Assembly: GCF_034675845.1 (NCBI RefSeq)
Contig: NZ_JAUCCU010000001.1
Location: 1-64,000, forward strand
DNA: 64,000 nt
Direction of reading: 5' to 3'
From: Castellaniella sp.
GTDB taxonomy: Bacteria; Pseudomonadota; Gammaproteobacteria; Burkholderiales; Burkholderiaceae_B
Part shown: positions 1-8,249 of the stretch, piece after piece
How positions within the stretch are numbered: position 1 is the stretch's first letter
Layout of the letters: every line of letters starts with the position of its first letter
The notes under the pieces: generated by a model
What the model was told of the DNA's origin: nothing
Seen by the model: the letters and a program-made list of their open reading frames with translations, nothing else
Databases searched by the model: none
Made by a program: the position numbers and the translations under genes

Positions 1-74
1 TGTGGTTGAAACCAGCTCACGTGATCACTCGACTTGGAGGCGTAAACGGTATCCCAATGTTCCTTTGACTGCAT
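1..74 (-). CDS. Class I SAM-dependent methyltransferase, N-terminal fragment (runs off window)
   Basis: Reading the minus strand from an ATG at 74 gives MQSKEHWDTVYASKSSDHVS followed by WFQPH before the window ends. This opening (KEHW..VY.SK..D.VSWFQ) is typical of small class I SAM-dependent methyltransferases that often lie in metal and arsenic resistance islands. Only 24 codons are visible, so the SAM-binding motif is outside the window and the substrate cannot be inferred. The 275 bp between this start and chrA contain no other gene that I can support. Confidence 0.6.
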   Translation of the reverse strand, partial: MQSKEHWDTVYASKSSDHVSWFQP

Positions 75-349
75 GGCAAATCCTCTCATCGCACATCTAC
101 TCTGCGCGATACGCTTGATGCCCCCACAAGGCTTCTTCCAGCTCACCCCCTCAGTTTATCCTTATTTCGACCAATATCTGCGGCACCAATGACACACGGC
201 CTCTCAACAAACTGACCAACTCGCGGCACGGGAAACAACACGGATAAAATTACCACAACCTTCAGGCCAACCAAAGCAACCACACAACATAGAACTTCGA
301 GTACTGTGTGGTGATTATTTTCAGAATTAAACGTAGGGCAAGCGGAAAA

Positions 350-1570
350 ATGACGCCATTGACGACCTGCGACCCTCCTGTCAAAGCGGTCAACGCCTGG
401 AAAGTGTTTCTCATTTTTCTTCGGCTCGGGCTTACGTCGTTTGGCGGACCCGTTGCCCATCTTGGCTACTTTCGAGAGGAGTTCGTTAACCGCCGGCACT
501 GGCTCAGCGACAACAGTTATACCGATCTTGTCGCGCTTTGCCAGTTTTTGCCTGGCCCTGCCAGTAGCCAAGTTGGTTTGGCGCTTGGGCTATCTCGTGC
601 AGGATATGGCGGTGCGCTCGCAGCATGGATGGGCTTCACCCTTCCGTCGGCGGCCATGCTCATACTCTTCGCGCTCGGTATTTCAACGTGGGGCGAAGCT
701 GTTCCGAGCGGAATACTGCAGGGCTTAAAGATTGCGGCAGTCGCCGTCGTTGCCCAAGCGGTATGGGGGATGGCGCGTAACCTTTGCACGGGCACCCTAC
801 GAGTGACCATTATGGCAATCGTGGCTTGCGTGGTACTGGCATGGCCAGGCATTTGGAGCCAAGTAAGCGTGATTATCGCAGCAGGATTCGCCGGTTTGTT
901 TTTATTTAAAGCAACTGGAGAATTGGTGCATGAGCCGCTCGATATCACGGTGAGCCGTCGTACCGGTGCCATTTTCCTGACGCTATGCATTGCTCTGTTG
1001 ATTGGGCTGCCTGTGCTGGTTCAGACCTGGCCAAGCCAAGCCTTATCCATGTTCGATGTGTTTTACCGGGCCGGATCCTTGGTTTTTGGCGGTGGGCATG
1101 TCATCTTGCCTTTATTGCAAGCCGAGGTTGTGCCTAACGGCTGGGTGGCCAATGACACGTTTCTGGCTGGCTATGGTGCCGCTCAGGCCGTGCCAGGCCC
1201 TCTCTTCACGTTTGCCGCCTTTTTGGGTGCGTCAATGACGGCATCGCCAAATGGCTGGCTGGGCGGCCTGCTTTGCCTGGTCGCCATCTTTGTGCCCTCG
1301 TTTCTGATTGTGTTGGGCGCGCTGCCGTTTTGGGAGCAGTTACGCACCAACTTACGCATGCGAGCTGCGCTGATTGGCGTGAATGCCGCAGTAGTTGGGC
1401 TGTTGTTGGCTGCCCTTTATGATCCGGTCTGGACCAGTGCGATCCATCGGCCCACCGACTTTGGACTGGCGTTAATGGCTCTTGTTGCCTTGATGTTCTG
1501 GCGCCTTCCGCCCTGGCTTACTGTGTTGGGGTGTGGACTAGGCGGCTGGTTACTCAGTATTGCCCTATAA
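350..1570 (+). CDS. chrA: Chromate transporter ChrA
   Basis: This is an inner-membrane transporter of the CHR family (406 aa), which exports chromate and so lowers intracellular Cr(VI). Two homologous halves are visible. The N-terminal half has LTSFGGPVAHLGYFREEFV and CQFLPGPASSQVG, and the C-terminal half has LVFGGGHVILPLLQAEVV and AAQAVPGPLFTFAAFLG. This duplicated GGP/GGGH plus PGP pattern is diagnostic of long-chain CHR proteins, and the length is normal. I chose the ATG at 350 because the frame upstream offers only a GTG at 308 that would add 14 residues unlike the family. No chrB regulator lies next to it. It converges on the DMT permease gene. Confidence 0.93.
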   Translation: MTPLTTCDPPVKAVNAWKVFLIFLRLGLTSFGGPVAHLGYFREEFVNRRHWLSDNSYTDLVALCQFLPGPASSQVGLALGLSRAGYGGALAAWMGFTLPSAAMLILFALGISTWGEAVPSGILQGLKIAAVAVVAQAVWGMARNLCTGTLRVTIMAIVACVVLAWPGIWSQVSVIIAAGFAGLFLFKATGELVHEPLDITVSRRTGAIFLTLCIALLIGLPVLVQTWPSQALSMFDVFYRAGSLVFGGGHVILPLLQAEVVPNGWVANDTFLAGYGAAQAVPGPLFTFAAFLGASMTASPNGWLGGLLCLVAIFVPSFLIVLGALPFWEQLRTNLRMRAALIGVNAAVVGLLLAALYDPVWTSAIHRPTDFGLALMALVALMFWRLPPWLTVLGCGLGGWLLSIAL

Positions 1571-1597
1571 ACTCACCGCAAATATAACGAATAGGTA

Positions 1598-2656
1598 TCA
1601 ATGCTTGTGTCGATGGTGAGCGTCTGGAAAATGCTCGTGGGCATGAGTTAACGGCTCATGGCGATGCCAATGGCTATGCGCTGTACCCGGCGCGACAGGC
1701 ACATCGTGCGAATGCTGGTGATGCTCGTCATGGGTATGTCGGTGCTCATGCTCCAACGCCTCATGGGTATGGCTATGGCTATGGCGCTCAGTCAAGTGCA
1801 GCCAAATCCCGACGGCCATCAAGGCCCCTGCGACCAGCAAGGGCACGGTGACCGATTCGCCCAGAGCAATTGCCAATACAGCACCAAAGAACGGTGCGAC
1901 TGAAAAATACGCTCCGGTACGCGCTGTGCCCAGATGGCGCAGGCTGACCACGAACAACGCGAGGCTTACGCCATACGCCAAAAAGCCCACCACCATGGCA
2001 CCAGTCAAGCTTGGCCATGTGGGCAGCGAAGCACCTAAAATAAACGCCAAAATCAAATTCACAATGCCGGCGACCAGCCCTTTCATCGAAGCAATCCACG
2101 TGGCATCAGTAAGCGCGACCTTACGCGTCAGATTGTTATCGATCCCCCACGCCAGGCAGGCCCCGAGCACCGCCAATGCAGGCCAAACTCCGGCAAAGTG
2201 CGCTTCGCCCGGCCAACTCAACACCAGCGCCCCTGCGACGATAGCCACCATGCCGAGTGCAATGCGGCGATCAAAATTCTCTTTAAAGACAAACCACGCC
2301 AAAAGTGCCGTAAACACGCCTTCAGCATTGAGCAGCAAGGAGGCGCCCGATGCGGGCATCCCTGTTAAACCAACCATGAGCAAAACGGGACCGACCACGC
2401 CTCCAGCGCCAATGGCTCCGAGCAACCAAGGCACTTCGTAGCGCGGTAGCCGCACTGCTGGCGCGCGCGTCAAGCGGCGATAAAGCGTAAGCCCAATGCC
2501 CGAGCCTAAATACAGCAGGCCAGCCAGCAGCCAGGGGCTAACACTCTCAAGCAATAATTTAGCCAGAGGTGTCCCTGCTCCGAAAAGCAGCGCCGCCAGT
2601 AAAGCGGATATCACGCCCGGTTGACGTAGATTCTGCTTCCAGTGAGGTGTAGACAT
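1598..2656 (-). CDS. EamA/DMT-family permease with long histidine-rich tail
   Basis: This 352-aa inner-membrane protein has about ten hydrophobic segments and two EamA repeats (roughly residues 15-145 and 160-285), as in drug/metabolite transporters. The last 60 or so residues are almost entirely His with Glu and Asp (for example HEHRHTHDEHHQHSHD), a probable cytoplasmic or periplasmic metal-binding tail. The substrate is unknown. The tail and the position only 7 bp after merR, on the same strand, argue for a role in metal handling, perhaps efflux. It is probably transcribed with merR from the divergent mer promoter region. A general metabolite exporter whose tail is only a metal buffer is the alternative. 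Confidence 0.8.
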   Translation of the reverse strand: MSTPHWKQNLRQPGVISALLAALLFGAGTPLAKLLLESVSPWLLAGLLYLGSGIGLTLYRRLTRAPAVRLPRYEVPWLLGAIGAGGVVGPVLLMVGLTGMPASGASLLLNAEGVFTALLAWFVFKENFDRRIALGMVAIVAGALVLSWPGEAHFAGVWPALAVLGACLAWGIDNNLTRKVALTDATWIASMKGLVAGIVNLILAFILGASLPTWPSLTGAMVVGFLAYGVSLALFVVSLRHLGTARTGAYFSVAPFFGAVLAIALGESVTVPLLVAGALMAVGIWLHLTERHSHSHTHEALEHEHRHTHDEHHQHSHDVPVAPGTAHSHWHRHEPLTHAHEHFPDAHHRHKH

Positions 2657-2663
2657 GCGAACT

Positions 2664-3095
2664 CTATAGAGATTTGGTGAGATATTCGCTTGACTCGTGC
2701 AATGCTGAAATCAGCGGACATTTGACTGCATTGTGCGCTGAACCGCATTGGGCCACGAGTTGATCCAGTGCCCTTTCAATGCGCTGCAGATCAGCGAGTT
2801 TTTCGCGTACGTCTAGAAGTTTATGCTCGGCGATCTCACGCGCTTCCTCGCAATGCATGCCATCGTCAAGCTTCAGCAGTTCGCCTACTTCGGCCAGGCT
2901 AAAACCCAGCCGCTGCGATGCTTTGATAAAACGCACCCGATCAAGGTCAGCGTCGGTATAGTGGCGAATACGGCCATAGGCGCGCTCTGGTAGAGGCATC
3001 AGACCCTTGCGCTGGTAGAAGCGAATAGCCTCGACGTTAATTCCGGCCGCCTGCGCCAGCAGACCCACCGTCAGCGTTTTTGAGGTTTTTTTCAT
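2664..3095 (-). CDS. merR: Mercury-responsive regulator MerR
   Basis: This MerR-family regulator (143 aa) activates mer transcription when Hg(II) binds. The N-terminal winged helix-turn-helix (about residues 8-75, with INVEAIRFYQRKGLMPLPER) is followed by a dimerisation helix. All three Hg-binding cysteines are present in the expected contexts: DGMHCEEA, VAQCGS and VKCPLI. The start codon at 3095 lies next to the operator, so the protein would autoregulate. Its targets should be the divergent merT operon and, by cotranscription, the His-tailed permease. The intact cysteines argue for true Hg sensing rather than another metal. Confidence 0.95.
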   Translation of the reverse strand: MKKTSKTLTVGLLAQAAGINVEAIRFYQRKGLMPLPERAYGRIRHYTDADLDRVRFIKASQRLGFSLAEVGELLKLDDGMHCEEAREIAEHKLLDVREKLADLQRIERALDQLVAQCGSAHNAVKCPLISALHESSEYLTKSL

Positions 3096-3098
3096 TGA

Positions 3099-3129
3099 TT
3101 GACTCTGTACTTAAGTACAGAAGTAAGCT
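3099..3129 (+). promoter_or_regulatory. merT promoter with MerR operator (merOP)
   Basis: A -35 box TTGACT (3099-3104) and a -10 box TAAGCT (3124-3129) are separated by 19 bp, the overlong spacer typical of MerR-activated promoters. The spacer holds the perfect 16-bp palindrome CTGTACTTAAGTACAG (3105-3120), close to the classical mer operator. It drives merT to the right, and the opposing merR start lies 4 bp from the -35 box. Confidence 0.92.
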
Positions 3130-3135
3130 TACACC

Positions 3136-3516
3136 ATGCAAATAGATTCCACGAGCAAAAATACGACGACGACAACACAGGCCAAGCATCCCGCATTGCT
3201 TGCGGGCGGTATCGCTGCCGTCCTGGCGTCGACCTGCTGCCTGGGACCACTGGTACTGATCACACTGGGCTTTTCAGGGGCATGGATTGGCAATCTGGCA
3301 GTGCTCGAACCATATCGGCCTGTCTTCGTGAGCGTGGCTTTAGTAGCGTTGTTCTTTGCTTGGCGACGCATCTGGCGACCTGTCCTGGTCTGCTCATCTG
3401 GGAATGTTTGTGCCACACCGCAAGTCAAGCGTATCTATAAATTGTTATTCGGCACCGTATCCGGGCTAACGCTGAGCGCACTTGCGTTCCCCTACGTCGC
3501 CCCATGGTTCTACTAG
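3136..3516 (+). CDS. merT: Mercuric ion transport protein MerT
   Basis: MerT (126 aa) is an inner-membrane protein that takes Hg(II) from MerP and passes it to the cytoplasm. Three hydrophobic segments are visible (about residues 20-45, 55-72 and 103-122). The first carries the vicinal pair STCCLGP, and a second cysteine pair, CSSGNVC, sits in the cytoplasmic loop, both as the family requires. The gene begins 7 bp after the -10 box, so the leader is very short. merP follows after 12 bp. No mercuric reductase gene follows, which is unusual because uptake without reduction is expected to sensitise cells. Confidence 0.95.
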   Translation: MQIDSTSKNTTTTTQAKHPALLAGGIAAVLASTCCLGPLVLITLGFSGAWIGNLAVLEPYRPVFVSVALVALFFAWRRIWRPVLVCSSGNVCATPQVKRIYKLLFGTVSGLTLSALAFPYVAPWFY

Positions 3517-3528
3517 AAGGAAGAAGTC

Positions 3529-3813
3529 ATGAAAAAAATGCTTGTAGCCGCCGCATTGAGCATACTGACCGCTCCAGCTTGGGCCGTTCCCACGACTGTT
3601 ACTTTATCTATACCGACGATGGATTGTCCGGTATGCCCTATTACGGTGAAGAAAGCACTCACTAAGGTGCCGGGTGTCAGTCAGGCAGAAATAAGCTTTG
3701 AAAAACGGCTGGCTACCGTGACGTACGAGAGTACTAAGACCTCCGTGGATGCCCTTGTGCAAGCTACGACGAACGCAGGCTATCCTTCGATATTGATGGA
3801 GCATGCAAAATGA
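3529..3813 (+). CDS. merP: Periplasmic mercury-binding protein MerP
   Basis: MerP (94 aa) is a periplasmic HMA-fold carrier that hands Hg(II) to MerT. A cleavable signal peptide ends near PAWA (about residue 19). The metal site is TMDCPVCPITVKKAL, a C-x2-C HMA motif with the usual CPITVKKAL continuation, and the C-terminal AGYPS is also typical. A strong GAAGGAAG-like ribosome site precedes the ATG. Its last codons overlap the next gene by 4 bp (ATGA), which indicates translational coupling. Confidence 0.95.
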   Translation: MKKMLVAAALSILTAPAWAVPTTVTLSIPTMDCPVCPITVKKALTKVPGVSQAEISFEKRLATVTYESTKTSVDALVQATTNAGYPSILMEHAK

Positions 3814-4031
3814 GTGTCGTTATCCTGGAGTCGATGTTGACCTGCCCGGAATGTGGGTACGCCAAAAAAGAATGCATGCCGACCGACGCCTGCCAGTGGT
3901 TCTACGAGTGTGAACAATGCCATACCGTACTGAAGCCTAAGCCTGGCGACTGCTGTGTTTATTGCTCCTACGGTTCGGTGCCATGCCCACCGGTTCAGGA
4001 GCATGGCAAACAGCGTGGTTGCTGTGGCTGA
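3810..4031 (+). CDS. GDCCVxC-domain small cysteine-rich protein
   Basis: This 73-aa soluble protein has 12 cysteines. These include a CPECGYAKKEC segment, CEQC, the core KPGDCCVYCSYGSVPCPP and a terminal CCG. The GDCCVxC core matches a small family whose members sometimes carry selenocysteine at one of these positions; here all are Cys codons. Its function is not established. Translational coupling to merP (ATGA overlap) suggests it binds or relays mercury delivered by MerT/MerP. In this locus it occupies the place normally filled by merA or other mer genes. Confidence 0.85.
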   Translation: MSVVILESMLTCPECGYAKKECMPTDACQWFYECEQCHTVLKPKPGDCCVYCSYGSVPCPPVQEHGKQRGCCG

Positions 4032-4033
4032 CA

Positions 4034-4063
4034 TTGACCTCATTAACGCCGCAGGTTCATAAT
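4034..4063 (+). promoter_or_regulatory. Possible sigma-70-type promoter upstream of the 136-aa gene
   Basis: TTGACC (4034-4039) and CATAAT (4058-4063) are separated by 18 bp, 28 bp ahead of the ATG at 4091. The match is reasonable but this is only a pattern match with no other support. Confidence 0.3.
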
Positions 4064-4090
4064 TCAACCACTTGCAGATCTCCGCTCACC

Positions 4091-4501
4091 ATGCCTTCAT
4101 CTAGTCTCCGTACCCACCGATCGTTAATTTTAGTGTTGCTCATCACAACGCTACTGTTCTCGCGTGTGGTGCTCGCAGGCTACGCTTGCCCTCTGCCTCA
4201 GCTACAGGCTGAGACCTCAGCATCTCAGATGAATGGCACCGACTGCACTCAGCCAGCCGATCACTCAAAGATGATCGACGAAGCACAGCCTTCGCTGTGT
4301 GCACAGCACTTCTCAGACGAAAAACAAGCCACGAATGCCGTCGCACAACCCTTGGCGTCCGAGCCTGTTCTTTTCTTTGCCTATCCCCTCCCACTTCCCC
4401 TTGCGCTACAAGTTTGGCAGCCAGCCGCCTTTGACTCTACGTCAGCTTCAGGCGGTGGCGATGACCCACTCTTTCTCCTGACGCTTCGACTGCGCATTTG
4501 A
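4091..4501 (+). CDS. Small exported protein of copper-efflux loci, function unknown
   Basis: The 136-aa product has an N-terminal hydrophobic signal (RSLILVLLITTLLFSRVVLA) and a mature part with four cysteines (YACPLP, TDCTQ, SLCAQHF), ending in a proline/leucine-rich segment. I chose the ATG at 4091 because it places the signal peptide at the N terminus; the frame is open further upstream but that part overlaps the GDCCVxC gene. Small exported proteins of this kind sit directly before cusCBA-type operons in Burkholderiales, so a periplasmic copper/silver role is plausible. I do not recognise a named family. Confidence 0.6.
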   Translation: MPSSSLRTHRSLILVLLITTLLFSRVVLAGYACPLPQLQAETSASQMNGTDCTQPADHSKMIDEAQPSLCAQHFSDEKQATNAVAQPLASEPVLFFAYPLPLPLALQVWQPAAFDSTSASGGGDDPLFLLTLRLRI

Positions 4502-4522
4502 TCTAACTCCGATTTTCGTTGC

Positions 4523-4553
4523 CAAGGCCACGGTGACCACCGTGCCTTGTTTT
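4523..4553 (+). terminator. Rho-independent terminator-like hairpin before cusC
   Basis: CAAGGCCACGGTG (4523-4535) pairs with CACCGTGCCTTG (4538-4549) with one bulged base, followed by TTTT. It lies between the 136-aa gene and cusC and could terminate or attenuate transcription into the efflux genes. Confidence 0.6.
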
Positions 4554-4576
4554 CGTTCGCCTATTCGGAGTTAATT

Positions 4577-5850
4577 ATGCTCGAACCTCTACGCGCACTC
4601 GTGTTCTGTGCGCACTACTGGCGCTCGCCAGCACAACCGCCTACGGCCAAAACGGCGGCCTGACGCTCGACACCGCCCTCTACCAGGCCACCAATCGCTC
4701 GGCAGCCATACAGGCTAGCCAGTCCTCTGTACTTGCCAGCACCCACGCCGCCGTCAAAGCCGATCAATTGCCCGATCCTATGCTCAAGGCCGGGATTGAT
4801 AACCTACCTATCAACGGTCCAGATCGCTACTCGCTCACACAAGATCTCATGACCGCGCGCTACGTCGGCATCGAGCAGGAATGGGTCTCTTCTGGCAAAC
4901 GTGAACGCCGCTCAAATCTAGCAAATCGCATTGTCGACAAGGATCAGGCGGCCACTCTGGTACAGCTCGCCAACACGCGCCAACAGACAGCAATCGCGTG
5001 GCTTGACGCGGCGTATGCACAGCGAGCCCTTGCGCTCTCCAATGCCTTGATCGAGCACATGACCCATGAGCTTGCAGCGACCCGCGCCTCCTATCGCGGA
5101 CTCAGCGCGAGCGCAGACGATGTGACGCAAGCACAAATCATGCGCTCCCAGGTCAAAGACCAGCTGCTGAAGGCACAGCAGGCGTCACGTTCAGCGCTGA
5201 TTACGCTCAGTCGATGGGTAGCCGCCCCGGTGACTGCGATCGCAGGCGACATACCGCCATTGGAATCCCACGTGGCCACGCTTACGCAGGAGGAACTGAA
5301 CCAGGTTCAACCCGAGCTCCTTGCGGCTGAGCGTGATATTTACGTAGCGGACGCCGACACATCGGTAGCCAGCAGCAATCGAACGCCGAACTGGACCTGG
5401 GGGGTGACCTACCAGCAACGGGGAAGCCAGTACTCGAACATGGTGTCCGTTGGTGTAAGTATCCCGCTGCCCATTTCTCGGGCGAACCGACAGGATCAAG
5501 AGGTCGCTGAAAAAGCGGCTCTTGGCAACAAGGCGCGTTTGATGCTGCGAGAAACCCAGCGTCAGGTTCACGCCAATATCCAAAACCTGTCTACCTCGCT
5601 TGCCAATGGGCGCGAACGAATCGCCGGTCTGAACAGCACGCTGTTGCCCGCAGTCGCCCAGCAAGTCCGACTCGCGACAGCCGCCTACAAAGCGGGCTCA
5701 GGATCACTAGCCAGCGTATTCAACGCCAAACGCGCGCAATTGGAGGCCCAACTCCAGATTGTGGATCTAGAACGCGATGTGGCCCAGGTCTGGGCCCAGC
5801 TTGAATACCAGATCGTCCCTAGCAACAATCCACTCGGCCAAAAGGAATAA
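4577..5850 (+). pseudogene. cusC: CusC-type outer-membrane efflux protein, start region frameshifted
   Basis: The body (360 aa from 4768) is a TolC-like outer-membrane channel of heavy-metal RND pumps, with long helical segments and a signature such as GVSIPLPISRANRQ. The likely native start is the ATG at 4577, 6 bp after GGAG. Its frame stops at 4661, however, while the signal peptide (RVLCALLALASTTAYG) is read one frame over, in which no ATG, GTG or TTG occurs before 4756. Restoring one base shortly after 4580 would join them. As written, a full exported protein cannot be made. cusB follows directly, but cusA is absent. Confidence 0.8.
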
Positions 5851-5852
5851 AC

Positions 5853-6848
5853 ATGCGACAAACTCACTTGGCGCGCCCCTTATTTGCGCTCGTTGTCATC
5901 GCTGCACTGCTTGGTGCCGGCTATATTTTTGGGTCTCGCCATACCCTCAGCACCCCCCTCGATTCTGCTATGGCCTCTACCGCAAGTGATCAAGCAGATA
6001 GCAAATCAGATCGAAAAGTCCTGTACTGGCACGATCCGATGGTCCCGAGCCAACATTTCGATAAACCGGGAAAATCGCCCTTCATGGATATGGCGCTGCA
6101 ACCCGTCTATGCGGATGAAGGCGGCGGCACCGGCATCAAGGTCGATCCAACGCTCCAGCAGAATCTCGGCATTCGTTATGCGACCGCCGAGCGGCGCCAA
6201 ACCAAGAACGGTTTCGATGCGGTGGGCACAACACAGTTCGATGAGTCCCGGGCAGTCGTGATCCAGTCCCGTGTGACGGGCTATATCGATCAGCTGTACG
6301 CGAATGCACCGATGCAGCGAGTCGCCAAAGGTGCCCCGATTGCGTCCTTATTCGTCCCGGACTGGCTTGCACCACAGGAAGAATATCTTGCCTTAAAGCA
6401 AAGCCATGCCGACCGAGGCATGCTCTCAGCCTCGCGTGCGCGTATGCGGGCAATGTCGATCCCGGAGGACATTCTCAATACGCTTGATCGAACCGGCAAA
6501 GCGCAAAGCCACATGACCTTGCGCACGCCGCAGGCAGGCGTTATCGCCGAGCTCAACGTGCGTAACGGTGCGATGGTGTCACCGGGACAAATGCTGGCCA
6601 AGGTCGCTGGCCTGAGCAAACTTTGGCTCGTGGTCGAAATACCGGAGTCAATGGCTCTTGAGGTGCACCAAGGTATGAGCGTGAACGCCGTATTCGCGGG
6701 AGACTCCACACAGCATTTCACAGGACACATCCGCGAGATTCGATCATGCGCTTACCCTCCGGCCTGTCGAGTCGATCACCACTTCCCCGTCCTCCTTGGA
6801 AAAGGCACCTCGCTGGGGAGAAGGCAGAATCTCAAGCACGAGCTCTGA
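5853..6848 (+). pseudogene. cusB: CusB-type membrane fusion protein, 3' truncated at junction with arsenic operon
   Basis: This is a periplasmic adaptor of a copper/silver RND pump. An N-terminal anchor (about residues 8-27) is followed by a heavy-metal-binding motif (YWHDPMVPSQHFDKPGKSP) and barrel-sandwich segments (SRVTGYIDQLY, RTPQAGVIAELNVRNGAMVSPGQ). Homology stops near residue 297 (FTGHIREI, about 6743). The remaining 35 codons are antisense arsC sequence and do not belong to the family. Family members are about 400-500 aa, so the third part of the protein and all of cusA were lost where the arsenic operon was joined. Confidence 0.85.
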
Positions 6849-7169
6849 CGGCCGGCATAAGCGCACCCCAAGCTCTGTGATAACGAATGGGCGATTAATC
6901 AGGATCGGATGCGCCAACATAGCGTCTAATAATTGATCATCGGTCAGATCGAGGTTATCCAGACGGAGCTCCGCATAGGGCGTGCCTTTTTCTCGGATCG
7001 CCTGGCGCGCCGATAGACCCGCCTGGCAAATCATGTCTTGCAGTTCAGCGCGTGTCGGCGGTGCGCTCAGATACTCGATTACTTGCGGTTCTATGCCCGC
7101 ATTGCGAATCATGGCCAGCGTATTGCGAGAGGTGCCGCACGCAGGGTTGTGATAGATGGTTGTAGACAT
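6744..7169 (-). CDS. arsC: Arsenate reductase ArsC, glutaredoxin-dependent type
   Basis: ArsC (141 aa) reduces As(V) to As(III) using glutathione and glutaredoxin, so that the efflux pump can export it. The active-site Cys12 lies in YHNPACGTSRNTL, and the LINRPFVITELGVRLCRPSE segment with its conserved arginine is intact. Its stop codon lies at the junction with the truncated cusB. It is the last gene of the arsR-arsI-acr3-arsC operon, 9 bp after acr3. Confidence 0.95.
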   Translation of the reverse strand: MSTTIYHNPACGTSRNTLAMIRNAGIEPQVIEYLSAPPTRAELQDMICQAGLSARQAIREKGTPYAELRLDNLDLTDDQLLDAMLAHPILINRPFVITELGVRLCRPSELVLEILPSPQRGAFSKEDGEVVIDSTGRRVSA

Positions 7170-7178
7170 TGTCAGTCC

Positions 7179-8249
7179 TTAGCTTGCCTTAGCTTCGTAC
7201 CAAGGGCGTGAGCGATTAACGATGCGAACCACGACCAGCATGATAGGCACCTCGATGAGCACACCGACCACGGTGGCGAGTGCCGCACCTGATTGGAAAC
7301 CGAACAGACTGATAGCCGTAGCCACAGCCAGTTCAAAGAAATTACTGGCACCGATCAGAGCCGATGGGCCCGCTACACAATGGGCTACGCCCAATCGGCG
7401 ATTCAGGTAGTACGCCAGACCCGAGTTCAGCACGACCTGAATCAGGATCGGAATAGCTAGCAATAGAATAATCAGCGGCTTTTCAACGATCGCATTGCCC
7501 TGGAAGCCAAACAGCAGAACCAGCGTAGCCAACAGTGCAGCGATGGAATACGGGCCCAATGCGCTGACCACACGCTGATACGTCGCTTCTCCCCTGGAGA
7601 GCAGCAGCTTACGGATCACCTGCGCGATGAATACCGGGATGATGATGTACAGCACGACTGATGTAATCAGCGTATCCCACGGCACCGAGATCGAGGAGAG
7701 CCCGAGCAATAGCGCGACGACTGGTGCGAACGCCACGATCATGATGGCATCGTTCAGTGCCACCTGGGATAGTGTGAAGTAAGGGTCACCTTTGCATAGC
7801 TGCGACCAGACAAAAACCATCGCGGTGCATGGCGCGGCTGCTAGCAGAATTAGCCCTGCCACGTAGCTATCCAACTGGTCAGCGGGTAACCAGCCTGCAA
7901 ACAGGTGGCGTATGAAGATCCAGGCCAAGAGCGCCATCGAAAAGGGTTTCACCAGCCAGTTTACGAATAGCGTCACGCCGATGCCGCGCCAGTGGCTGGT
8001 TACCTGCCCCATGGCGGCGAAATCGATCTTGATCAGCATGGGGATGATCATGACCCAGATCAGCAGGCCCACTGGCAGATTAACTTGTGCCACCTCCACA
8101 GCCGCGATGCCTTGAAATACCCCTGGCATGCCTTGACCGAGCAAGATGCCCGCGATGATACAAAGCAGCACCCAAACAGTTAGGTAGCGCTCAAAGAAGC
8201 TGATACCGCCGCCCTGCGGGAGAGCGGCTACTTGCGCGACTGAGCTCAT
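7179..8249 (-). CDS. acr3: Arsenite efflux transporter Acr3
   Basis: This 356-aa inner-membrane protein exports As(III) by proton antiport. About ten hydrophobic segments are visible, and the conserved cysteine lies in LAAAPCTAMVFVWSQL, as in bacterial ACR3 proteins. A late segment GASNFFELAVATAI is also characteristic. The start ATG overlaps the stop of a short upstream reading frame (ATGA at 8246-8249), so its translation is probably coupled to that relic. arsC follows. Confidence 0.95.
   Translation of the reverse strand: MSSVAQVAALPQGGGISFFERYLTVWVLLCIIAGILLGQGMPGVFQGIAAVEVAQVNLPVGLLIWVMIIPMLIKIDFAAMGQVTSHWRGIGVTLFVNWLVKPFSMALLAWIFIRHLFAGWLPADQLDSYVAGLILLAAAPCTAMVFVWSQLCKGDPYFTLSQVALNDAIMIVAFAPVVALLLGLSSISVPWDTLITSVVLYIIIPVFIAQVIRKLLLSRGEATYQRVVSALGPYSIAALLATLVLLFGFQGNAIVEKPLIILLLAIPILIQVVLNSGLAYYLNRRLGVAHCVAGPSALIGASNFFELAVATAISLFGFQSGAALATVVGVLIEVPIMLVVVRIVNRSRPWYEAKAS

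Noticed and set aside
143..571. 142-codon minus-strand frame overlapping the start of chrA
   Set aside because: Overlaps a clear chrA gene in antisense, with no signal or family motif.
6745..6848. C-terminal extension of CusB as a genuine fusion
   Set aside because: The codons are the reverse strand of the arsC 3' part and show no similarity to the CusB family.
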